DNA from: Nematostella vectensis
Taxonomy: Eukaryota; Cnidaria; Anthozoa; Actiniaria; Edwardsiidae
Length of the DNA stretch: 64,000 bases
Assembly (NCBI RefSeq): GCF_932526225.1
Contig: NC_064039.1
Coordinates: forward strand, 3,485,001 to 3,549,000
Direction: 5' to 3'
In this document: positions 35,972-46,000 of the stretch, piece by piece
How the letters are laid out: each line of letters starts with the position of its first letter
Numbering within the stretch: the first letter of the stretch is position 1
Program-made: the position numbers and the translations under genes
The notes under the pieces: model-generated
The model's database searches: none
What the model saw: only the letters and a program-made list of their open reading frames with translations
What the model was told of the DNA's origin: nothing

Positions 35972-36195
35972 AGCAGTACCCTCACAATGCACTCACATGA
36001 AGCAAGTAAACATATAAAATGAATAAAACAAAGTTAGAATTTATTGCGCCCAGCCATGTGGTTGATATTTTTTAAGTGCAATGCACATGTGGTATTGACT
36101 TACTTTCCGTTAAAAGCCCCAACTGGCGGAGGGATGGTGCCGTTGCTATTACTGGGAGTCGACGACTGGCCGATAGTAGCTGGGTTTAGCTCCAT
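20851..36195 (-). CDS. RRM-MYND-8xTudor protein (Vreteno/TDRD1-type piRNA scaffold)
   Basis: Ten coding exons on the minus strand: 36195-36104 (ATG; exon from 36224), 33610-33456, 32808-32732, 31806-31715, 31617-31408, 31089-30902, 29978-27141, 26361-25993, 25333-25006, 24661-20851. All junctions are GT-AG and in frame; coding total is 8,160 nt, 2,719 aa. Domains: RRM at about 92-190 (RLFINGIP, then FGFVGFSSYREAEHAIR); MYND zinc finger at about 275-311 (CTNCG, CTACKIPYCSRKCQ, H-x3-C); a long Ser/Pro-rich linker; eight extended Tudor domains at about 721-845, 1036-1155, 1242-1372, 1482-1613, 1698-1817, 2055-2180, 2340-2465 and 2540-2660, most with WYRA and YVDFGN. Such proteins bind symmetrically dimethylated arginines of Piwi proteins in germ granules. 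Drosophila Vreteno joins RRM, MYND and Tudor; vertebrate TDRD1 joins MYND to four Tudors. The weakest splice is the GTAACT donor at 33455. Confidence 0.88.
25463..25870. mobile_element. MITE with GTTTACATG-type terminal repeats
   Basis: Left end GGGGCTGTTTACATGATACC and right end GTCATGTAAACACACCC are inverted repeats of about 27 bases that both continue into CCGGATCGA. The element lies in the Tudor gene intron between exons 25993 and 25333, and short TGTG repeats flank it. Confidence 0.7.
26731..27125. mobile_element. MITE with long inverted arms, intron of the Tudor gene
   Basis: TAAGGAGGCTCGTTAGTAAT with TCTTTATAGCATTTTTTTT at the left pairs with AAAAAAAAATGCTATAAAGA and ATTACTAACAAACGACCTTA at the right. 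Further arms pair inside, for example GACGTCTAGTAGTCTCAA against TTGAGACTATTAGACGTC. Total length is about 395 bp. Confidence 0.75.
31408..32808 (-). CDS. RRM-coding exons of the Tudor gene
   Basis: The RRM is spread over exons 32808-32732 (RNP2-like LFINGIP), 31806-31715 (EGLRGLFDKIGEVVYCRVV) and 31617-31408 (RNP1-like FGFVGFSSY, then RKFDGFDLGQGLRLRVQLS). The next exon 31089-30902 is Gln/Pro-rich and ends in phase 1 (G). The MYND exon starts in phase 1 after TTTCAG at 29978 (GCT GAG AAT AAA ATG), so the RRM is spliced directly onto the MYND finger. Confidence 0.85.
31853..32635. repeat. 131-bp minisatellite, six copies
   Basis: Units starting ATCTGTTTACAGACTACCTC occur at 31853, 31984, 32115, 32246, 32377 and 32508, spaced exactly 131 bases. 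They are almost identical (single differences such as GGTTAT for GGTAAT), and the last copy is shortened. Lies in the intron splitting the RRM. Confidence 0.92.
33809..34739. mobile_element. Candidate DNA element bounded by a 15-bp inverted repeat
   Basis: AAAGGAGGAGCGTCA at 33809-33823 is the exact reverse complement of TGACGCTCCTCCTTT at 34725-34739. The 930-bp segment lies in the intron between coding exons 36104 and 33610 of the Tudor gene. No transposase frame is visible, and no clear target duplication was found. Confidence 0.5.
34826..34928. repeat. 55-bp direct repeat, two copies
   Basis: CAGTAACATCTGTTTAACCC followed by TTCTCTTACATTGTGCATTCTTAG occurs at 34826 and 34881 in an intron of the Tudor gene. 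Confidence 0.8.
35935..35972. repeat. (AAAT)n microsatellite
   Basis: About nine uninterrupted AAAT/AATA units in the first intron of the Tudor gene. Confidence 0.9.
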
Positions 36196-36224
36196 GCTAC
36201 ACACTTCAACAAGCGATGGTGCTT
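36104..36224 (-). CDS. First recognised coding exon of the Tudor gene
   Basis: On the minus strand an acceptor CTCACAG precedes 36224 and a consensus GTAAGT follows 36104. The ATG at 36195 opens MELNPATIGQSSTPSN and the exon ends in phase 2, matching exon 33610. An upstream non-coding exon ending in AAG before GTGAGT at about 36435 is likely: its own ATG (MADDST) runs into a stop, so I start translation at 36195. Confidence 0.6.
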
Positions 36225-37079
36225 CTGTGAGAAATTGAGCCCTTCAGCTTATTCCCACATCGTGCAGTAGGTCAACACATATCATGCGAAAATTAGCCAA
36301 AACTAGCAAACGATCAACCATATCAACCCCACAGAATTAAAGATGATAGCAGAGCCGACATGCTGTGGCATTTTTTTTAAATCAAAACGTGAGAGGAATG
36401 TGTGCATTTTCAGCAAAATCTTTGTTACAACTCACCTTAGGTACTGTCGTCGGCCATGTTGTTTGACAAGCATTGACCATGTGCGCACTTCCTAGGCTAC
36501 GCGCGGTTAGATATACACAGCAAGTCCGCCACCTGTCTCGGCTCGCGCAAGGCCTTTCCATCCCCTGTTCAGTGCGTATCAAGAGGGGAGGGGGATGCGA
36601 GTTACGTGAGGTACCACCTCCCCTTTTACCCCGCCCCCTACTTACAATACGGTTTACTCAATACATCGTTGATATTAGGTGTGCAATCCGATTTTTCCAA
36701 CTTGCAGAGGGAGATAAATCTCCGATGTCGTCTGTGGGGGCAAGGAGAGGTTGCTAAAAACAAATGCCATCATTGTCGCTGCCAGATAAAAAGATTGAAA
36801 ACGAATTATAGACATACCACCCTTCCCCCAAAGGGTGGGATTCGTAATTCTGATGGTTTTAAATATACTTATTTACAATATAAGCATAAAAATATTTTTG
36901 AGTAACATCTTTAAAGTATCAATTAAAGCGATTTTGCTTATTTCAAATTGATTCAAATGTACATCACAACTTCGGGGCAACGTTCGATTCGGTTTGATTG
37001 AAGTGATTACCATACTGCGTGTATCCAAGCGAGGCGCTTAGCAACTTGCTTCAAGCTTGTGCTCGCATCAACTGCTGAA
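36225..37079. promoter_or_regulatory. Head-to-head promoter region of the Tudor and ORP genes
   Basis: The Tudor gene leaves to the left and the ORP gene starts at 37080 to the right. A likely non-coding first exon of the Tudor gene ends at about 36436 on the minus strand (AAG before GTGAGT). The region 36470-36640 is GC-richer than its surroundings. No TATA box was assigned for either direction. Confidence 0.5.
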
Positions 37080-40000
37080 ATGGCCGAAAACGTACGCATT
37101 GAACCAGAAGTGGATACTATTCTCAGTCCTACCATAACTATGACAGATCCATTTCCAAGTTGCAACGTAGATTCTGATGAGGTATTTGCGCAAATAATAC
37201 GATGTTTTGACATTTTCAGCAGCAAAATAATAGATGCAAAGGGCGACCTCTAGTAAAACCTGTGTAGAATCGCAGTATGTATATCTTAAGGTTTTTTTTA
37301 TATCAAACTGTATAATTTTTCACTTCTTGTATTTCAGTTTTCTTCAGACGATGAACGGGACGAGGATTTAGTAGAAAACGCAGGTAAAGAACAAACTAAG
37401 AGAGCAAAATGGCCTCATGTTTGTTTAGAATTCTTCTAAGTTTTCGCTCGACGTTGCGCAGCGTCGGATCTCATTCTTCCACAAGATTGTCATTACCTGG
37501 CTTATAGATCCCGAGTGGTTCTATCGAGGAAAACCTCACGTCAAAGAAATCTGATGATCCAGATCGAAAGAGATCACCTGATCGGTTCGTGTATGATTGA
37601 CATTCGCTTGTCGGAAGTATCGAAAATCTACTTTCTCTTCATGCTTAAATATCATTGCCAAATAAAGAACAAATAATAACTACTATTCAAATTTTTTTTT
37701 ATTATTCAAGAAAACTTATCTTTAGTTGATTTTATTCTTACCATAACAAGGGAAGGGTAGCTACAATGGCCATCGATAATTCCTCGTTTAGCATTCGGCC
37801 TCTACTCGTTTAATACTCGTATGCATGGACGGCCATTTTGTACCTTGTCACGGAGTGGAAGAATAGGGAGGTGTTTGTGGGCTTATTCTGGGGTATTTAG
37901 AAATTTCTGTTGCAAATGGACGACTGATAGAAATGAGTATTCGTCGGACTGATGAAAGAGGTATTAATGTGAGCATTTTATGGGTTCAAATCCTTTTTTT
38001 GTATTCCGATCGCTTTGTATAACGCCATATTCTAAAGGTCAACACCAACGTATAGCGATGGCTGGGAATCGATTTTAGCTCATGAATGATGAAAATTAGA
38101 CAAAAAAAAAGAAAGGAAATGATTTATAAGATCCCTGTAGGCAATCTAATAATTATTTCTTTGAAATCCATTGTGGTTTTTATATTTGGGAAGATCAGAA
38201 TACGCATCGCTCTGTGTGGTGAATTTATTGTTTCCGGTCCGAGTTATTTTGATCGAGACAAAGTTTCTTCCAAATATTGCTTTTATTTTAGCATTGAAAT
38301 TGGTCAAAATATGCTTCTCAACTTGAAGGAATTTTTAAAGGTAACTGATCTTTCAGCCAACCATCCAATTTAGTAATAGTTATTTAATTCGGATATAAAC
38401 TCTAAAAAAATATTAAAGTAAGGCATAGGAACATGCAAGTTGTTTAGCAACTTGAGTTCGGCATAAAATAATTTTTTTTCTTGTCCAAACAAATTCAATA
38501 ATTATTCGGGTTAGTAAAACAAACAAATCCAGTTATAGCGAATCAACACTTTCTCTTCGAACCAGAAATTTGTCTGTCCTTGTCTTGTTTTGTCAAATAT
38601 TGATAATGTCTCCTATTATTGCCATTGAGGTCATGGTTGAAAATCATATCGTATCTTCAGCTGTGTTTATCAAGAACTTTTGACGCGATTTGCAATTCAA
38701 CGCGAATTCTTATGTTATTATTGCTCACCGGCTATGGATAACCGCATATTTATAAACCAATAATCCATAATAAATTATTTCTCTTGAGTTTGCGTTACCA
38801 GCGTATTGCGACACAGCGTTTCGTCAGTCGAGACATGCATTTCGCTCGGAGTGCTATATCTCCCGTCTATGCTACACACGATCTCACCGGCCAAAACGGA
38901 TTTTTTTAGATTTCATCTTTGAATATCTCCAGAAATTAATCCAAGTTTTTCTTGTGCAAGAGTGCTTTGTATTCTGCATTTTTATATCTCAACGATGGCT
39001 GAAAACGACATTGTAGAAGAAACGAAATGGTTGTCCAAGAAAAGAACAAAGAAATTCGGCCGATCTTTCAGTTTAGGTGAGAAGTTCTGTTTTGTTGGGT
39101 AATATACACAATTATCTGCAACTTTTGCACTTGTAGAATAATGCTTTACCTACTTGTTTGGAACGCATTATATTGTACAGAAATTCTTCAAAAATTTCCA
39201 TATTTTTTTACTTCCGTCAAAATACCTTCAGGCCTCATTATACTGTATGACGTCTCGAAGAAATACCATTTCGCAGTTATTAGAGGAATGCAATTTTTTG
39301 ATATTATGCAAGCTTCTGTGAATTAAAAAATACAGTAGCTACTAGTAAATTGGTTACATGGTATTGAATTGTGACTTGTGCCATGTCATTCATAAGAGAG
39401 AAAAAGAGAGTGAAGAGAAAAAAAACAGGAAGTATGGAATTGATTTTTAGCTTGAAGTGGTATCAGGTCAGTTCTATTATTTTGATAATTATTTTTAACC
39501 AAGTTTTATGGCTACCAGTAGTACCTGCTCTAATCCAAATGTATTCATATTTTTGTATGGGAATTTCAATGTCTAATTTTCCAAATAAAACAAGCCTTCA
39601 AGCCTAAAACACACCTTCTAGTGTTAAATCTTGCATTCATATTCCATTCTCAAAGACATAAACATTTTGCTTTACTAGAGCTTTCACTAAAATGAGGTTT
39701 TTGGTCCCTTTCATGATGTTATTAAATTGTAATGAGATAGATGTGTATTATCTTGGCACATCTTCTATACCTGGGCTGTAAAGTATATGTATTTCTATTG
39801 AATTTTCAAATGAATTTTTCCAAAATTTGAGAACTCAAACCAAACATGTGTTCTTCCCTACATGAAAAATATATTTTTATTCAGAAATGTAGGAGCCTTC
39901 ATATTTCATATTGAGTAATGTCATTCATAGAGCTATTTCAGCATTTAATTCCATCATTCCTCAATTTCATATGTTAAAAAAAAAACTGAAAAAAATTAAC

Positions 40001-43000
40001 TCATATATGCCTTTTTATAGATCCTTCATTGTTAAAAAAATTTAAGGGACTAAAGGTGTTACTCTAAAATACTGTATAATGTGAAAAATTGATTGAACTG
40101 AAGGTTAAGAATATATTGAATAAAAGCATCAAGTTGAAAAACATAATTATCTTATTATCATAAGAGGTTTGCTAGAGTTGCCAAAATTCCTTTCATATTA
40201 AATCGATTCCTTTGGTCAAATGATGAAGGCCTAGAGACTCATCAGTTGTTCCATTAAGGACTAAAAAGTAAATTTTTGGCCCAAGTAATTTAGAAAGGAT
40301 GTGATATCAATACCTAGGGGTTAAGATCTTATGCTGCTCTAAAGCCCAGGTCTAATTGTGCATGTGAAAGTAAATTGATTTGGTCTGTGACTCTTGAAAA
40401 GCTTTGTTTATGTGTTATGTTTTTGAGCCTGGTATTTTTTATCTTGGGTCAAAATCTACTAGTGATTAGAAATGTATACATAATTCTTTATGCTATTGGT
40501 TAGAATTTGTTAAATTCAGGATCCATCCAGGATCCGTAAATGTTTGAGATTTACAATCAGGTGATGAAGTTGACATGCAAACGTTTCTTATTCAATCTCA
40601 ATGCTTTATTGAAAATTGCATTCTATGATGGAACAAGCACCAAGTTTATTAGTTTATTGAGAAGTATTTTCACACTGTATAGACACCACAATGCCCCTAG
40701 TCGCTTTATTCAAAATTGAATTCAGCATCAGAGCAAGCTTCAGATTTGATTTTATCAAAGCATTTTACATATTGCTGTAATAAGTAAACTTTGTTGGCCA
40801 CTGTAGGCTATAATAATGAAGCTATAATAATGTAACCATATATGGCAATAGTGTAATAGCCAAGCAAGAATGTATCCCCAGAGCGGGGGATTTGGTGGCC
40901 ATTGGACTTCCATTTTGATAAATTGCTGGCGCATGTTTTTGTATTATCCACTCCTTTTCATGTTCATTATTTCATTAGTTCACCCTGTTTTTAAGAGCCT
41001 GGATCCAAAAGTGCTGAGTGGCCCAAAAATTATTTGAAAGTAATAACAATCTCTAAACTTTTAAGGGGCTTGATATGATATCTGTAAGTAGTTTATTTCC
41101 ATAGATAGTTTATTTCTAATTATTTGCTTTTCTTTTATTGTAGCGGATACAAGTCTGCTTGCCAACTTTTCCCGCAATCGCAGCAATGATGGAACAGAAG
41201 ATGCGGATACTACCCCTAGCTCTAAATCAGGTAATAAGCACAAGATTGCCAGAGGGTGCAAAAACATCAATTTTCAATGGCTACAAGAAGTCCGTAAATG
41301 CTATTCTCAAATAATCAGTAGCAGATCTAGTGGCAGGGTTTAAACCCCTTATTTAAGTCTGCTTAGGGAAAGTGTTATATGAGAGAAATCCCTTGTGTCT
41401 ATAATAATTTTTATATTATTATATTTTGTGTATGATACTCCAATCTCTAACCTGATGAGAAAAATCTTTAATATAATGTTAATTTGGAGTTTTCTTGCAA
41501 ATAAACAGTTGTATTTTTTATAATATATTCAACAATTGATTTGGAATTTGTTTGATTGAGTGGAAGGCTTGAAGAGGGTATACGCCTCTTGTTGTGTTCC
41601 TTTTTTCCAACTTCCCCTAGATTTTTACATTTGGGGATTCAGATGAACAAGATGCATTATAGTTTATTATTGTATTTTATTATTTTTTGTTTTGAATTAA
41701 AATGACACCAAAACATTATCTAACTACTATCCAACAAAACAAAACAAAACAAATTACATTCTACTAATTAGAGAACAAACAAAGCAAGAAAGCACCAATA
41801 ATTATCAAACTTGACCAAGTCTTGAAAATTCAGAATTTTACGGGACTGAATTATTCTTTTGTATTCCATTACATGGCAACTGCTGGTGACCCCAAATTGA
41901 GATGTAAAGCAAGGTTGTGATAAAAAATACTGTCAATAAATTAATTGTTCAAAGATCATGACTAACAGATTTGATTTTCTTTTCACAACTTGGTCAGAAA
42001 TTGGGAAAAATATAGCACAAGAATACATTTGGAAAGTAAATCTGTGATAACATTTTGTTCCTACTTTTACAACTAATTAACCTTGATTTTTATGATACCG
42101 TATATACCTTCCAGTTGATATAGCAGTTCACAAAATAACAGAGCATATAAGTTATAAGTTAGTGATTGCTATTCATAGATATTGCCCAAAATGATAGTTA
42201 GCTCCTTGGAAGTTGGGATTTTTTTTTTGTCGTAATTGCAATGCCAAACCACAGCTCATCTAGATAACAAAAATTCATTATTTACATTCGGGCTTTTCAT
42301 TAGCTTTACTATCCATATTAGGTTATACACCGTCAATTTGAAATCCATAGATATTTTATTATCTCCTTTTCCAGCTAAAGTGTAATTTTGTATTTGATTT
42401 TTCTTTTTTTTTTCTCCTGTGAAATCTATAATGATCAAATTTAAGATACATGAAAAAGATCATCCTGGTTGCTTGTGGAGTAGGCACAGGATTGTATCAA
42501 ACTTTGTTCTTGCAATAATTTCTGGAGGGACAACGATCAATTCAAGTTACAATGTCCAAGAAAATACAAAAAGGCCAACTGACAGAAGGTAAAATTCACA
42601 GCTCTATTTTTAGAAGGAGACATGGACAAACTAAGAAAAACCTCTGGTATGGTTTATAGGTCATCACAGAAGAATAAAACACAATTATACTAAAATGGTC
42701 TGTGAATTTTGTACAGTAGCTACTGTAACTTAATAGATGAATAGTGTGGAATGTATTTATAAACAAATTAGATTTTTACCGTAAGTTCATTTTTGAATTT
42801 GTCCAATAATAGTCTTTTATATTTTTAATGTATGCATGTGGTTGATATGTAGACTTCCCCTTTTGGTTATCAGATCTTTAGAATTCATTTAAATTGTCAG
42901 TTTGTGTTTGGTGTGACTCCATGAAAATCACACTGGCTTTCAATAATTTCTTGAGCACATCAAAATTTGATGTTTTTTTAGGAAAACACAGCGCCTGCTG

Positions 43001-46000
43001 ATGAAAAAGAAATGCTTATTTATTTAAGTAGTAACTTTAAGAATCCGAAGCTAGGCACACAAATTGTAAGTTATCAGTTTACTTCCTTTGAAAGGAAGGT
43101 GGTCCAGAGTGACAGCTGTAACTTATTTTTAACTTCATAAGCATAATTTTTGTTTGTTTTGCTAACCGATTTTTATCTGAATTAGACCTAAATTAATATT
43201 TTTCCAAGTCTGTTCAAGCTTTCCCTCCAAAATAATTGTACTCATTAAAAACTTAAGGCAGCAGAACTTAGAAATGTGACTGACTCACATTAGTTTTACA
43301 TCACCTGTAGAAGTCAGCTTTAAAATCAGAGTACTAAAGGTAAGATTTTGTGAGATCAGGTCAACCTAGTAAAGCCTACTATGTTAAGGTGATTCTAGTA
43401 GATATAGTATTATTATAGATATGGCATTTTGGCTGAGCTTATTATAGTTCTTGCTTGTAATAGTGTAAATTGAAAGTTTCTTGGTTAAAATCTGCATGGC
43501 AGAGACCACTTGGCGGTCCTTTAGACGTAAAAAAGCAAGATTATGATATTTGTTTAATTATGTCATCATCATATTTGAATTTCTTTGCAGTTAAAGATGA
43601 TAGTGAGATAAAAGACGAGTCTTATTTAATGAAGAACCAACTTTCTTCTGGTAAAATGGACAAAAAGGATAAGGTAAAATTATGGCAGTTAATGTGCTAA
43701 ATCAAGCAGAGGAAGCCTTAGCAAATGTGTTTTTTTGAAGGGTGGGTGGGTGGGGGTGGTGAAAGTTGACAACACTAAAGATGGGGTGCAAAGGGAGGCT
43801 TCCCCTGGAAATAAGAAAGATATCAGACATCAAATCCATCAATGCTATTGTTCTAACACTCCTCACAGCCAAAAAGCCTTTAGCCTTGCCTGTATGATAA
43901 ATTTCTAGTGTGGATTGCATCTACTGTAAACAATTTTTTTTGCTGTATATTTTTTTTTCTGATTTTTTCCAATTATAGTCTGCAGGGGCGGATCCAGAAG
44001 TTTAAAAAATGGGGGGGACTGAAGCAAAACTTTTAAGAAAAGGGGCAAACTTATTGTTCTTCTGTATATTTCCTTATATTTCTTGTTATTTTTAAGCCAA
44101 ATGTTTGAAAATAGGGGGGGGGGGGCTCAGCTCCCCCTAGATCCGCCCCTGGTCTGCAATAATGGACTGTTGTTGTGCAGTTAATTTGTAACAGACCTTG
44201 AGCCCATCTACTGCAGGTACCCCTCATCATGAGATGAAAGCAACTAAGAAACATAAAACTAAAATATGCTGTTATAAGTATTATGCTTTGTTTATCTTTT
44301 CTAGATGTTAGATAAAAATTTGGATAAGAAGTTATCAGACAGGTCACCTGCTTTGGCCAGAAAACAAAACAAGGAGTCACTAAAGGTGAGTCATATATCC
44401 TAGAAATAACCCTTTGAAGGAGCTATTGCTGCTTTTCCAGCATTGCAGCATTGTCAGGATGTACCATACCTGTCAACTCTCCGCATTAGGCGGGAGTCTC
44501 AAGATTTTGGACCCCTTCTCCCACTCTCCCCGTTAAGCACCAAATCTCCTGCTTTTTGGCAATTTTTATTGCTTCAGAAAAATTATTCTTTAGAAAATGG
44601 CCATTTTGCCTATTTCCTACTAAAATATTTAAAACAACAATTTTCTTGTGTAGCACAATTTATATAACTCCCTCTTGAGATCCATAAGTGGATTTGTTCG
44701 AAAAAACTTTCTATACGGAAACACCTGGTTATACCCACCCCTCCCCCCAAAAATGAATAAACTCCACCCCTCTCCCAAAAATGTTTAAACCTTGAGATTT
44801 TTGGAGGTTGACAGGTATGCTGTACCAGGGGCGGATCCAGGATTTCAAAATAGGGGGTGGATAATGGCCAGATAGGCGGCCTGTAACCAATCCAGTGGTT
44901 GTTGGTAGGTCACATAGATCTAACAATACTTCAAGCTGAATTGAATTTGTCGTGTCAGCCAAGTCAAGCAGGCGATGGCACACCTGATGTACTGATGTGA
45001 TATTTATCATGAATTGAAGGCAATCAAGAAAAGCTATAGACTTGAGCAAAAGAAGAGAACTAAAGAATTGTCTATTGCCATCAAGGATCCCTCTGTGATC
45101 ATTCTTTCCTCTTACTTGAAGGTACATGCGCACTTGCAAATGCTAGATTGTACATCTTTATTTAAGTATAAGATTTCAATCGTGGATGGTTATTTTGAAG
45201 TATTGCAAATGACCGCTGTATTTTATACTTTAAACAGTTACAAAGGAGTGGTTGATTGACATTCTTTAAGAATTACTTTTTTATGAGCTACACAAATTTT
45301 CATGAGACTTTGTTATCATTTCAGATCCGTGGCTCTTTGAAAGGTTGGGCAAAGTTTTGGTGTGTTGTCAAGCCAGGCATGCTTATCATTTATAAAAGTC
45401 CTAAGGTACACGTAACACTGTTATACATCAGGGCTGTGAGTAGTCCCCCTTTGCCACGCACCCTTATATTAATGGGCAGAGGGAGGTAAAAGAGCACTTT
45501 AGGACTAAATTTATGAAAGACCTTGCAAAGAAAAGCATGTGCCCCCTATCCTAGCAAATGTACTGATCCCATAACCAACTGATCCCCCTTCCCCCACACA
45601 AGCTATCTCACTATAGCAGTGTGCATTTTTTTATTGCTACATATGGCTCATGGCTCTGTTCTGATATCTCAGCATGGTGTATGGGTTGGCACAGTACTTC
45701 TGAACTCATGTGAATTAATTGAGAGACCTTCCAAGAAGGATGGATTCTGCTTCAAGTTATACAATCCCCTGGAGCATTACATCTGGGCGACAAAGGGACC
45801 CAAAGGGGAGATGGCTGGAGCAATCGTGCAACCTATGCCTAAGGACCACTTGATATTGAGGGCGCTCACGGAATCTGATGGTAAGGCAATTAGGTTATTG
45901 GAGATCATGCTACCGGCTTGTGCACAGGACATGATGATGATCACTTGATATTGAGGGCGCTTACGGAATCTGATGGTAAGGCAATTAGGTTATTGGAGAT

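Noticed and set aside
42982-43066. Possible extra ORP exon after TTTTTTTAG with a GTAAGT donor at 43067
   Set aside because: In the phase required by the neighbouring exons (41230 and 43591) it runs into a stop codon.
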